Positions 1-7,739 of a stretch of 18,580 nucleotides of DNA are shown in pieces. A program made the position numbers and the translations under genes. The DNA is from Sulfurovum sp. (lineage in GTDB: Bacteria > Campylobacterota > Campylobacteria > Campylobacterales > Sulfurovaceae). Below the pieces are notes generated by a model. It had not been told where the DNA came from, did no database searches, and saw only the letters and a list, made by a program, of their open reading frames with translations. Each line of letters begins with the position of its first letter. Position 1 is the stretch's first letter. The DNA lies in assembly GCA_015663065.1 (NCBI GenBank), contig DQSX01000082.1, positions 1 to 18,580 of the forward strand. The letters are read 5' to 3'.

Positions 1-800
1 ATGAGTATCCCCGCAGCGATCAGGTCTGACCTTCCAACACCCACTGTGGTTTCACGCTCTTCAAAAGGCATCTTCAGCAGTTTTTTCAGATAGGTGTCAA
101 GCTCATTTTTTTGCAAGTTTGTACCGTTGATCTTTTTGGGATTGTAACAGGCATAGGTTTGTCCGAGTTTCATAGCTGCCACCGTTGTCGGAGTACCTGC
201 CGTGGCAACAAAAGCATCTACATTGCCATTTTGGGCATAGGTTTCCATGCAAAACCTTGATAGATCCGACATCTCCTCGGGGAGTGCATTATGAATACTT
301 TCAAGATCGTTATAGCTCTGTGCGATCGTCACAATACCTACAGGAAAAGAGCGCGAAATGACTTTGTCCGGATAGACAAAAATAAGTTCTGTTGACCCAC
401 CGCCTATGTCGACAAGGACAAAAGACTTGGATGCAAAATGCAACTTTGCCAAGCGGTGTTTTACAGCAAGAAGCGTTAAACGTGCTTCCTCTTCTCCATC
501 AATAACAGCAAAAGTCACCCCTGTCTCTTTTTCAATGCGCTCTAAAACTGCTTGTGCATTTGCCGCGCGTCGCAGTGCTTCTGTAGTCACCGCTTTCACT
601 TCTGTATCGAAACCTATCTGCGTCTTTGCCTCTTTTAATGCGTAGATCACTCGGTCCACTGCTTCATGGTGGATGACACCCGTACTTTTTAGCATATCTG
701 CTGTTTTAACGATCTTCTCATACCATGCAATAAACTTTCCGGACTGACAATCCAGCCTGGTTACACGTAAAGTATTGGATCCCAGATCTATGGCTGTCAT
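1..800 (-). CDS. ppx: Ppx/GppA family exopolyphosphatase / guanosine pentaphosphatase (3' end outside window)
   Basis: The family hydrolyses inorganic polyphosphate and/or converts pppGpp to ppGpp in the cytoplasm; sequence alone does not separate the two activities. Reading leftwards from the ATG at 800, the frame stays open to the window edge, giving 266 residues of an expected 300 or more. The actin-like/acetate-kinase ATPase fold is visible: phosphate-1 loop AIDLGSNTLR (residues 3-12), the catalytic-glutamate segment DGEEEARL (about 101-108), phosphate-2 motif VDIGGGSTEL (130-139) and a late RSDLIAAGIL motif. The start is 1 nt beyond the ilvA stop codon (802-804), with an AGAGGA Shine-Dalgarno inside the ilvA end, so the two genes are almost certainly cotranscribed. 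The gene is incomplete only because the window ends. The family assignment is firm; the choice of ppx over gppA as symbol is a convention. Confidence 0.9.
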   Translation of the reverse strand, partial: MTAIDLGSNTLRVTRLDCQSGKFIAWYEKIVKTADMLKSTGVIHHEAVDRVIYALKEAKTQIGFDTEVKAVTTEALRRAANAQAVLERIEKETGVTFAVIDGEEEARLTLLAVKHRLAKLHFASKSFVLVDIGGGSTELIFVYPDKVISRSFPVGIVTIAQSYNDLESIHNALPEEMSDLSRFCMETYAQNGNVDAFVATAGTPTTVAAMKLGQTYACYNPKKINGTNLQKNELDTYLKKLLKMPFEERETTVGVGRSDLIAAGIL

Positions 801-801
801 A

Positions 802-2013
802 TTAATGTTCCTCTTTAAAAGGGAAACCACCCTCTTTTAACTTCTGACGTATCAGTGCCTGATGCTCTTTTCCTTTTGTCTCAAGCGACACAGAGACATG
901 TGCATCACCAAATTCAAGGTCGATAGACGTTCTGTCATAACCTATCTGTACAATGTTTGCCCCGATATCTGTCAATATCTGTGTAAAAGACTGCAGGGCA
1001 CCCGGTTTGTCTACTAATGTGACCATAAGCTTCATTTTTCTGTCAGACTTCATCAAACCCTTTTCAATGATGAGAGAAAGCATGGTCACATCAATGTTCC
1101 CTCCACTTAAAACAATACCTACTTTTGAGCCTTTGGGAAGGTCAAGTTTTCCGTGCAGAAGTGCAGCAACACCTACGGCACCGGCACCTTCAACCAGTAC
1201 CTTCTGTTTTTCAAGCAAAAAGAGTATCGCTGAAGCAATCTCATCTTCACATACGGACTCAAAAGCATCTACATTTTTCAGTATGTATTCTAAAGTTACA
1301 GGAGAAGTGTCACGCACAGCGATCCCGTCTGCTATGGTTCTGACCGATGTGGTATCGATGGCCTTCTTCGCATCATAGGAGTTCTTCATTGCCGGAGCAC
1401 CCTCTGCTGAAACGGCAATGACTTTCACTTCCGGCCTCAAAGCTTTTGAAGCTACAGACATACCAGAAATGAGGCCACCGCCACCTACAGGTACAACCAT
1501 GGCATCAAGATCTTCTCTCTCTTTAAACATTTCAAGTGTCACAGTACCCTGCCCTGCCATTACTTCCTCATCGGTAAAAGGATGCACAAAGTTATAAGCG
1601 TTCTCTTTCCCAAAAGTAACTGCATAGGCATACGCTTCATCATAGTTGGCACCATGCAAAATGACGTTTGCACCCAACTCTTTGACACCCTGGACTTTTG
1701 TTAATGGTGTAGACTCCGGCATAACGATCGTTGCATCTATACCAAAATGTTTTGCAGAAAAAGCCACACCCTGCGCATGGTTTCCTGCTGAAGCCGCCAC
1801 TACACCACCTTTTTGGCCACTCTCTACCAATGCTGCAATACGGTTAAAGGCACCACGCAGTTTAAATGCCCCTGTACGCTGAAGATTCTCTTTTTTCAAG
1901 TAGACTTCATAACCGCTCAATTCACTCAAGGTCGGTGCATAGGCAAAAGGTGTACGGTGTACAACTTTTGATACTCTTTCATACGCTTTTTCTATACTGT
2001 TTAAGTTTAACAT
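802..2013 (-). CDS. ilvA: Threonine dehydratase (threonine ammonia-lyase), PLP-dependent, with C-terminal ACT-like domain
   Basis: Deaminates L-threonine to 2-oxobutanoate, the first committed step towards isoleucine, in the cytoplasm. The ATG at 2013 gives 403 residues. Visible are the PLP lysine in RTGAFKLRGAFN (K51), the phosphate/substrate loop SAGNHAQG, the glycine loop VGGGGLISG and, after about residue 325, one ACT-like regulatory module (VTLVDKPGALQSF). Length and single module match the short ThrD-II/TdcB-like form rather than the roughly 510-residue E. coli IlvA with two regulatory modules. The frame stays open upstream to 2190, but that extension is low-complexity, overlaps the divergent gene at 2063 and has no family similarity. 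The start at 2013 is preceded by AGGAAAGATA, a good ribosome binding site. It is followed by ppx/gppA after 1 nt. An isoleucine role is likely, but a catabolic role cannot be excluded. Confidence 0.93.
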   Translation of the reverse strand: MLNLNSIEKAYERVSKVVHRTPFAYAPTLSELSGYEVYLKKENLQRTGAFKLRGAFNRIAALVESGQKGGVVAASAGNHAQGVAFSAKHFGIDATIVMPESTPLTKVQGVKELGANVILHGANYDEAYAYAVTFGKENAYNFVHPFTDEEVMAGQGTVTLEMFKEREDLDAMVVPVGGGGLISGMSVASKALRPEVKVIAVSAEGAPAMKNSYDAKKAIDTTSVRTIADGIAVRDTSPVTLEYILKNVDAFESVCEDEIASAILFLLEKQKVLVEGAGAVGVAALLHGKLDLPKGSKVGIVLSGGNIDVTMLSLIIEKGLMKSDRKMKLMVTLVDKPGALQSFTQILTDIGANIVQIGYDRTSIDLEFGDAHVSVSLETKGKEHQALIRQKLKEGGFPFKEEH

Positions 2014-2040
2014 TATCTTTCCTAGGCAATAATTGTTGAA

Positions 2041-2049
2041 ATTATAACA
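2041..2049 (-). promoter_or_regulatory. Candidate extended -10 promoter element of ilvA
   Basis: On the minus strand the bases read TGTTATAAT, a perfect TATAAT with a TGn extension, 27 nt upstream of the ilvA ATG. It sits in the 49-nt region between divergent ilvA and the CoA-binding gene. No convincing -35 hexamer is seen, as is usual in Campylobacterota. The same bases read on the plus strand (TTATAA) may also serve the divergent gene, whose ribosome binding site AAGGAA follows at 2051-2056. Confidence 0.5.
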
Positions 2050-2062
2050 TAAGGAACTAAGC

Positions 2063-2491
2063 ATGGAATGTGAAATGCCATTAGTCAACAGCAATGAAAA
2101 AGAGATGAGAGAGATTTTTGACACCGTGAAGACCATCGCGATACTCGGTCTCTCTCCAGATGAGAGCAAAGCAAGCAATATGGTTGCCAAGTATCTTCAA
2201 AATGCCGGTTACAAGATCGTACCGGTCTACCCTAAAGAAGAGACTATTCTAGGGGAAAAAGTATACCGTTCTCTTGCAGAGATCCCTTTTAAGGTAGACA
2301 TGGTGGATATCTTTAGAAAGCCCAATGCCTTTGATGCCATCGTAGATGCCTGCATAGAACGTGGTGATATAGATGTATTTTGGGGACAGTTGGGGCTTGT
2401 AAACAATGAAGCGGCTCAAAAAGCAAAAGATGCAGGGATGAAAGTGGTACAAAATTACTGTACCAAGCTTGAACATAAGGCTTTGATGTAA
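2063..2491 (+). CDS. CoA-binding domain protein (YccU-like, CoA_binding_2)
   Basis: A stand-alone Rossmann-fold protein of 142 residues, like the nucleotide-binding module of succinyl-CoA synthetases; the physiological role of these small proteins is not established. The dinucleotide/CoA-binding loop is AILGLSPDESKAS (about residues 26-38), followed by strand and turn IVPVYPKEETILG, the VFWGQLGL segment and a C-terminal QNYCTKLEHKAL that matches the family's conserved Cys-x-Lys-x-Glu-His ending. The ATG at 2063 follows AAGGAACTAAGC, a clear ribosome binding site. The length is normal for the family. It is transcribed divergently from ilvA across 49 nt and convergently with trmA, 52 nt apart. 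I see no strong terminator between it and trmA. The family call is firm; the substrate is unknown. Confidence 0.88.
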   Translation: MECEMPLVNSNEKEMREIFDTVKTIAILGLSPDESKASNMVAKYLQNAGYKIVPVYPKEETILGEKVYRSLAEIPFKVDMVDIFRKPNAFDAIVDACIERGDIDVFWGQLGLVNNEAAQKAKDAGMKVVQNYCTKLEHKALM

Positions 2492-2543
2492 TCGTTTTAA
2501 GGTTTGGTTACAAAAACTGCATCTCCATGTACCTACTGTAGCC

Positions 2544-3674
2544 TTAATTCTTCTGCAAAAACACTCCACTCTCCACATGCCCAGTATGTGGAAACTGATC
2601 ATACATAGCTGCTTCCATTACTTTGTGTGTTTTACTAAGCGTCTCCAGATCTCTTGCTAAGGTTTCGGGGTTACAGGAGATATAGATGATATTTTCTATG
2701 CTTGAGATGAGTTCGATGGTTCCTTCATCCAATCCTGCACGTGGGGGATCTACCAATACTGTAGAAAAATTATAGGCTTTAAGATCTATCTCTTTAAGTC
2801 TTGTAAACTCTCTTACTCCATTCAGGGCTTCCGTCATCTCTTCAGAAGCCAGTCTTGCAAAAGTGATATTTTCCACTCCGTTGAGTGTACAGTTTTCCTT
2901 CGCCGCTTGAATGGAACGTTTTGAAATTTCTGTTGCAAGTACTTTATCAAAATACTGGGAAAGAGGCAGTGTAAAGTTTCCTAAACCACAGTAACTCTCA
3001 AGAAAATCTCCATAACCCACTTTTTTGGCCTGCTTGATCGCCCACTCTATCATTTTGACGTTGACTGTCGGATTTGGCTGAGTGAATCCGCTTTCATACT
3101 GTACATAAGTAAAAACCTTACCATCAACTTCAAGTTTTTCAGTCACAAACTCGTCTGAAAGAATGACCTTTTGTTTACGGCTTCGTCCCATGATCTTACA
3201 GTCCAGTTCTTTTTCAAGCAACTTAGCCTCAGCAGACCAGATATCATCCAGTTTTCTATGATACAACATTGTGATGAGACACTCATCTGTGGTGGTTGCT
3301 AAAAACTCCACAGCAAAAAGACGTTGTTTTAAAACATTCTGGGAAACGTTGATCTTATCTAACAGTTTCCACATTCGTTTTTCTATGGGTACTATGACTT
3401 TAGGACACTCTTCAATGTTGATGGCACCTTTTTCACGTACACCATTGAGTGGCATTTTACCCATAGCATAGTCACAACGTTCTTCTTCATGCCAAATGCG
3501 AAATTCCGACCTTGATCTATAGTGGTCTGATGGTGAATCAAATATTTCCAATTCATCTTTATAAAAAGGAGACAAAAGTTCAGAAACCCTCTGCTCCTTA
3601 CTCTTTAACTGTTCTTCATAACTTAGTGCATAAAGCCCACAGGATCCGCAGGTTCCAAAATGTTTACAGTTCAA
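2544..3674 (-). CDS. trmA: tRNA (uracil-54-C5)-methyltransferase TrmA, with RumA-like cysteine set
   Basis: Methylates U54 of the tRNA T-loop using S-adenosylmethionine. The 376 residues match TrmA along their length: HYRSRSEFRIWH (about 51-62), a YHRKLDDIW segment, SYCGLGNFTL (SAM motif I), DPPRAGL, the nucleophilic cysteine in YISCNP (C334) and the general-base glutamate in GHVESG (E368), 34 residues apart as in E. coli TrmA (C324/E358). Unlike E. coli TrmA, the N-terminus has C3-x5-C9-x2-C12 and there is a further cysteine at C90 in NIEECPKV; these match the spacing and context of the four [4Fe-4S] ligands of RumA/RlmD. The start codon is TTG at 3674: no ATG or GTG lies in frame upstream, AAAGGC stands 7 nt before it, and starting later would lose C3. 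It is divergent from the glmU operon (74 nt). Confidence 0.9.
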   Translation of the reverse strand: MNCKHFGTCGSCGLYALSYEEQLKSKEQRVSELLSPFYKDELEIFDSPSDHYRSRSEFRIWHEEERCDYAMGKMPLNGVREKGAINIEECPKVIVPIEKRMWKLLDKINVSQNVLKQRLFAVEFLATTTDECLITMLYHRKLDDIWSAEAKLLEKELDCKIMGRSRKQKVILSDEFVTEKLEVDGKVFTYVQYESGFTQPNPTVNVKMIEWAIKQAKKVGYGDFLESYCGLGNFTLPLSQYFDKVLATEISKRSIQAAKENCTLNGVENITFARLASEEMTEALNGVREFTRLKEIDLKAYNFSTVLVDPPRAGLDEGTIELISSIENIIYISCNPETLARDLETLSKTHKVMEAAMYDQFPHTGHVESGVFLQKN

Positions 3675-3699
3675 ATTTATGCCTTTAATTTCAATTGGA

Positions 3700-3705
3700 T
3701 ATAAT
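3700..3705 (+). promoter_or_regulatory. Candidate -10 element for the glmU operon
   Basis: A perfect TATAAT lies in the 74-nt divergent region between trmA and glmU, 43 nt upstream of the glmU GTG. No good -35 hexamer is visible at the usual spacing, which is common for Campylobacterota sigma-70 promoters. The surroundings are strongly AT-rich. As the only gap of any size before the seven-gene run, this is the likely main promoter of that operon. Confidence 0.5.
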
Positions 3706-3748
3706 CACAATAATATATTTATGCAATTCTATCTAAAAGGTACCAAAA

Positions 3749-5053
3749 GTGTCTAATACAAACTCACTATCTGTCGTAATTCTCGCTGCAGGACAAGGGA
3801 CAAGAATGAAGTCCACTACGCCAAAAGTATTACATAAGATTTCCGGTAAATCGATGCTTTTTCATGCCATTGATGCGGCACAGGAAATTTCAAATGATAT
3901 CACTGTGGTACTTTACCACCAGGCAGAGCGTATTCAAAAAGAGATCGAGTCACACTATGAAAACATTCACTTTCATATGCAGGATGCTACGCAGTTCCCC
4001 GGAACCGGCGGTGCCATGAAAGGGGTGAAGACCCAAAATGAGCAGACACTCATACTCAATGGAGACATGCCACTCATTACCAAAGACTCACTGCTTGCAC
4101 TGACATCGGGAAATGCAGACATTAACATGTCTGTCATCCAGCTTGACGACCCAAGCGGCTATGGGCGTGTTATCATCGATGAAGCACAAGTTAAAGAGAT
4201 CGTAGAGCAAAAAGACTGTAACGAAGCACAACTGCTTACAAAAACAGTCAATGCTGGCATCTACTCTGTCAATACTGCACTGCTTGAACGTTACATCCCG
4301 CAACTCTCCAATGACAATGCCCAGGCGGAATACTACCTTACAGATATTATTAAAATGGCCGTAGATGAAGGTAAAGTGGTCAATCCTATTTATGTACAGG
4401 AAGAGGAGTTTAAAGGTGTAAATTCCAAACTTGACCTTGCTGCGGCTGAGGAGATCATGCAGAAGCGTATTAGAACAGAGTGGATGAAAAATGGTGTAAC
4501 GATGCGCCTGCCTGAGACTATCTATATTGATTGTAGGGCAAGATTTGAAGGGGAATGTATTTTGGAGAATGGTGTAAGTATCCAGGGTGCTTCTGTCATC
4601 AAAGATTCACATATTAAAGCAAACTCAGTGGTGGAAGAGTCCCGTCTGGAAAATTCCGATGTTGGACCTATGGGAAGGGTCAGACCAAACTCTGTACTTG
4701 TGGACACACACATAGGAAACTTTGTAGAAGTGAAAAAATCGACACTGTCAGGGGTAAAAGCCGGACACTTAGCCTACATAGGTGATGCAAGCATTGATGA
4801 GGGTTCCAATATTGGCGCTGGTGTCATTACCTGTAACTACGATGGTAAAAATAAATACAAAACTGTCATCGGTAAAAATGTCTTTGTGGGTTCAGATACA
4901 CAACTGGTTGCGCCGGTAACCATAGCAGATGACGTACTAATCGCTGCGGGGTCAACCATCAACAAAGATGTTGCCCAGGGTGAACTTGCTATTTCAAGAG
5001 CCCCTATGAAAACGATCAAAAATTTCTTTTATAAATTTTTTGGAGATAAATAA
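3749..5053 (+). CDS. glmU: Bifunctional GlcN-1-P N-acetyltransferase / GlcNAc-1-P uridylyltransferase
   Basis: Makes UDP-N-acetylglucosamine, precursor of peptidoglycan and LPS, in the cytoplasm. The 434 residues are slightly shorter than E. coli GlmU (456). The N-terminal uridylyltransferase domain (about 1-230) has the signature LAAGQGTRM with K21 and K26 following (residues 12-28), the GTGGAM loop (85-90) and the metal-binding NGDMP (104-108). The C-terminal left-handed beta-helix (about 255-434) has the acetyltransferase motif KAGHLAYIGD, with the catalytic-base histidine near 339, and NYDGKNKYKT (about 362-371). The start is GTG at 3749 with AAAAGG 9 nt upstream; no better upstream start is visible. 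It is first in the operon, and coaBC begins 1 nt after its stop codon. Both active-site sets are present, so it should be fully bifunctional. Confidence 0.97.
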   Translation: MSNTNSLSVVILAAGQGTRMKSTTPKVLHKISGKSMLFHAIDAAQEISNDITVVLYHQAERIQKEIESHYENIHFHMQDATQFPGTGGAMKGVKTQNEQTLILNGDMPLITKDSLLALTSGNADINMSVIQLDDPSGYGRVIIDEAQVKEIVEQKDCNEAQLLTKTVNAGIYSVNTALLERYIPQLSNDNAQAEYYLTDIIKMAVDEGKVVNPIYVQEEEFKGVNSKLDLAAAEEIMQKRIRTEWMKNGVTMRLPETIYIDCRARFEGECILENGVSIQGASVIKDSHIKANSVVEESRLENSDVGPMGRVRPNSVLVDTHIGNFVEVKKSTLSGVKAGHLAYIGDASIDEGSNIGAGVITCNYDGKNKYKTVIGKNVFVGSDTQLVAPVTIADDVLIAAGSTINKDVAQGELAISRAPMKTIKNFFYKFFGDK

Positions 5054-5054
5054 T

Positions 5055-6320
5055 ATGCAAGTGAATTTAAACGGAAAGTCTGTACTTTTAGGTGTGACGG
5101 GCAGTATCTCTGCCTATAAAGCCTGCGATCTGGCACGTCTTTTTGTGAAAGCCGGTGCAGAAGTGCATGTGGTGATGACCCCTTCGGCAGAGAGATTTGT
5201 CTCTGCTCTGACTTTTGAAGCATTGACAAGAAATCCAGTGCTCACAGAAAAAACAGAAAGTTGGAGTTCCGAGCTGAACCATATTGAACTGGGAAAAAAA
5301 TGTGATGTTTTTATCATTGCACCTACATCAGCAAACACGATTAACAAACTAAGTAAAGGTATTGCTGACAACATTCTCACACAGACTGCTCTGGCATATG
5401 CGGGTCCTATGCTTATTGCACCTGCGGCAAATACACAAATGCTTAAAAACCACTACACCACCGGTTCTTTAAAAATGCTGGGAGTCAATGACTACATTAT
5501 CATCGAGCCTCAGGAGAAGCTTTTGGCTTGCGGCGATGTTGGTTCGGGTGCATTGGCTGAACCTAGCGAGATCTTTTTTGAAACAGCCAAAGCACTGTTA
5601 ACAGAAGATTTTTGGGAAGACAGACGCATCGTTGTGACCGGTGGAGGCACCAGAGAGAAAATCGACGAAGTCCGTTACCTCTCCAACTTCTCTTCAGGGA
5701 AAATGGCATCTGCACTCTGCCTTTCACTCTACCTCAAAGGGGCAGATGTCTGTTACCTCACGACTATGGGAAATGAAGGTTTGCCGCAGAATATCTACAC
5801 TATTGATGTTGAAAATACTGAAGAACTTTTAGACTATACCCAGGATGCCATACGCGTTTCAAAAAAAGGGAAAATGAGCAAACCTTCCATGAATGCTTCT
5901 GACAGACACCTCATCCAAAAAGAACCTTACCTCTTTATGGTGGCAGCAGTTTCTGACTTTACACCTAAGTTCCCACAAGACGGAAAGCTAAAAAAGGCGA
6001 TGATCGGTGAATCCTGGAATATTGAAATGAAACAAACCCCTGATATTCTTTCTAGTTTAGACAAAACAGATATTAAAACGATTGCCTTTAAAGCGGAAAT
6101 GGATGCCCAGAATGGTTTATCTTCTGCGCAAGCACTCCTTGAACAAAAATCTGTAGATGCTGTCTGTTACAACCTTTTAGCCGATTCTAATAGTTTTGGA
6201 AGCCAGGACAATGAAATCACATTCATTACAAAAGAGAAACAAACACCCTTGGGGAAAGCAGATAAATTGACACTTTCAGACAAGATCCTGGATGAAGCCA
6301 AGGCTTTAATCGATGCCTAA
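5055..6320 (+). CDS. coaBC: Bifunctional phosphopantothenoylcysteine decarboxylase / phosphopantothenate-cysteine ligase
   Basis: Joins cysteine to 4'-phosphopantothenate (CoaB) and decarboxylates the product (CoaC, FMN-dependent) to 4'-phosphopantetheine in coenzyme A synthesis. CoaC spans residues 1 to about 180: GVTGSISAYKA (FMN site), catalytic H76 in LNHIELG, N126 in the active-site loop, and C159 in ACGDVGSGALAEP; all three are offset by exactly one from E. coli H75/N125/C158. The loop reads PAANTQM where PAMNxxM is usual. CoaB follows from about 187 (VVTGGGTREKIDEVRYLSN, then SSGKMA), with AAVSDF and the lysine-rich GKLKKA. A basic stretch near residues 263-286 looks like an insertion relative to E. 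coli. The ATG at 5055 (GGAG 9 nt upstream) is preferred over a TTG five codons earlier inside glmU. The 421 residues compare with 406 in E. coli. It overlaps uppS by 8 nt. Confidence 0.95.
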   Translation: MQVNLNGKSVLLGVTGSISAYKACDLARLFVKAGAEVHVVMTPSAERFVSALTFEALTRNPVLTEKTESWSSELNHIELGKKCDVFIIAPTSANTINKLSKGIADNILTQTALAYAGPMLIAPAANTQMLKNHYTTGSLKMLGVNDYIIIEPQEKLLACGDVGSGALAEPSEIFFETAKALLTEDFWEDRRIVVTGGGTREKIDEVRYLSNFSSGKMASALCLSLYLKGADVCYLTTMGNEGLPQNIYTIDVENTEELLDYTQDAIRVSKKGKMSKPSMNASDRHLIQKEPYLFMVAAVSDFTPKFPQDGKLKKAMIGESWNIEMKQTPDILSSLDKTDIKTIAFKAEMDAQNGLSSAQALLEQKSVDAVCYNLLADSNSFGSQDNEITFITKEKQTPLGKADKLTLSDKILDEAKALIDA

Positions 6321-6999
6321 AACAGCACTGAAACATCTTGCCATCATCATGGACGGTAACGGAAGGTGGGCTGAACAACGTGGATTGAATAGGACAAAAG
6401 GACATGAGAAAGGTGCAGAGATCATTCGTGATATCACCACCTATTGTGCCAAACACCCCACAGTTGAGACAGTGACCTTTTACGCTTTCAGTACTGAGAA
6501 CTGGAAACGACCCAAACTGGAAGTCGATTTTTTAATGAAATTACTTGACCGTTATCTGCAAAAAGAATTAAGTACCTATCAAGATAACAATGTGTGCTTT
6601 AAAGCCATTGGAGATCTTGACGCATTTTCACCCAAACTGCAACAACGCATTGCACTAACAGAAGAAGCCACCCAAAACAACACTGACCTTACCCATATTC
6701 TGGCACTCAATTACGGGGGAAGGGCAGAGATCACAACTGCTGTGAACTCTCTTATGAAAGAGGGAAAAACAACTGTTTCGGAAGAAGATATCTCATCCGC
6801 ACTGCAAACACCGTACAGCAATATTGATCTGCTTGTCCGTACCTCAGGAGAAGAACGTATCTCAAACTTTTTACTCTGGCAACTCTCTTACGCGGAATTT
6901 TACTTTTCACAAACACTGTGGCCAGACTTTAATGCAGAAGAACTCAATGAGATCATCGAAGATTTTGAACAACGCAACAGGCGTTTTGGAGGATTATAA
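6313..6999 (+). CDS. uppS: Isoprenyl transferase (undecaprenyl diphosphate synthase)
   Basis: A cis-prenyltransferase that extends farnesyl diphosphate with isopentenyl units to undecaprenyl diphosphate, the lipid carrier for peptidoglycan and O-antigen units; cytoplasmic and membrane-associated. The signature is intact: IIMDGNGRWA with catalytic D14, H31 in KGHEKG, FSTENWKRP near residue 57, and near the C-terminus DLLVRTSGEERISNFLLW and WPDF. At 228 residues it is a little shorter than E. coli UppS (253), within family range. The ATG at 6313 lies inside the coaBC end (8-nt overlap), so translation is probably coupled. Its stop codon TAA shares its last base with the next ATG (TAATG at 6997-7001). 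Within the operon it provides the lipid carrier while glmU provides the sugar nucleotide. Confidence 0.96.
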   Translation: MPKTALKHLAIIMDGNGRWAEQRGLNRTKGHEKGAEIIRDITTYCAKHPTVETVTFYAFSTENWKRPKLEVDFLMKLLDRYLQKELSTYQDNNVCFKAIGDLDAFSPKLQQRIALTEEATQNNTDLTHILALNYGGRAEITTAVNSLMKEGKTTVSEEDISSALQTPYSNIDLLVRTSGEERISNFLLWQLSYAEFYFSQTLWPDFNAEELNEIIEDFEQRNRRFGGL

Positions 7000-7739
7000 T
7001 GTTAGAAACCATACTGACCGGACTTGTCGTATTTGTCTTTGGGACCATGATAGGGTCATTTTTGAATGTAGTGATCTACCGTATTCCCAAGGCAGAGAGC
7101 ATTGTTTTCCCCTCATCCAAATGCCAATCCTGTCAAACACCATTGAAGTGGTATCACAATATTCCTATTTTCTCCTGGCTTTTTTTGGGAGGAAAGTGTG
7201 CATTTTGTAAAGAGCCTATAGCCAAACAATACCCTATGGTCGAATTTGTCACAGGTATTATTTTTACAGCACTCTATATTAAACTGGGACTTGTCTGGTA
7301 TCTCCCTTTTGTTGCCGCTTCTTTTTCCGCATTATTTGCACTTGTAATGATAGATTTCAAATATATGGCCGTACCGGATAATGTCAATTTTGCTGCCCTT
7401 CTTTTTGCACTGGTACAGCCTGACTTCATTTCAGGTGCCATGCTTGCAGCCATCGCAGCAGGGGGACTCTACCTCATTGGTCTACTCTCTTCTCTGCTTG
7501 CAAGAAAGCAGGCTATGGGCGGTGCAGATGTCATCGTTGCAGGTACTATGGGTGCCCTTCTTGGTTTCCCAAACTTTTTTGTCGCACTGTTCCTCTCAGC
7601 ACTTTTGGCAATGATCCCTGCTTTGGTAAACCGTAAAACCGGTGTACCTTTTGTACCTTTTTTGGCTTTAGCCACCTTCATAGTCTATCTTTACGACCAG
7701 GAAGCAGCAAAACTCTTGGAGACTATTATCTATGGTTAA
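6999..7739 (+). CDS. Type IV prepilin peptidase (A24 family)
   Basis: An inner-membrane aspartyl protease that cleaves the leader of type IV pilin-like or type II secretion pseudopilin precursors and usually N-methylates the new N-terminus. The 246 residues are mostly hydrophobic, with several predicted membrane helices. Between helices 1 and 2 is the four-cysteine zinc site of the bifunctional enzymes: C42-x2-C45 and C67-x2-C70. The catalytic aspartates are D119 in MIDFKYMAVPD and D177 in AMGGADVIVAG. The second motif is G-G-A-D where the family normally has G-x-G-D, a conservative change. The ATG at 6999 overlaps the uppS stop by 1 nt, and the end overlaps the next gene by 8 nt. No pilin or secretion genes are in this window, so the substrates are unknown. 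PilD or GspO would both be reasonable names. Confidence 0.93.
   Translation: MLETILTGLVVFVFGTMIGSFLNVVIYRIPKAESIVFPSSKCQSCQTPLKWYHNIPIFSWLFLGGKCAFCKEPIAKQYPMVEFVTGIIFTALYIKLGLVWYLPFVAASFSALFALVMIDFKYMAVPDNVNFAALLFALVQPDFISGAMLAAIAAGGLYLIGLLSSLLARKQAMGGADVIVAGTMGALLGFPNFFVALFLSALLAMIPALVNRKTGVPFVPFLALATFIVYLYDQEAAKLLETIIYG

Noticed and set aside
2014..2190. In-frame N-terminal extension of threonine dehydratase by 59 residues
   Set aside because: It overlaps the divergent CoA-binding gene, has no family similarity, and a good ribosome binding site precedes the ATG at 2013.
2249..2602. 117-residue minus-strand ORF opposite the CoA-binding gene
   Set aside because: It is antisense to a well-supported gene, its composition is not protein-like, and it overlaps the trmA end.
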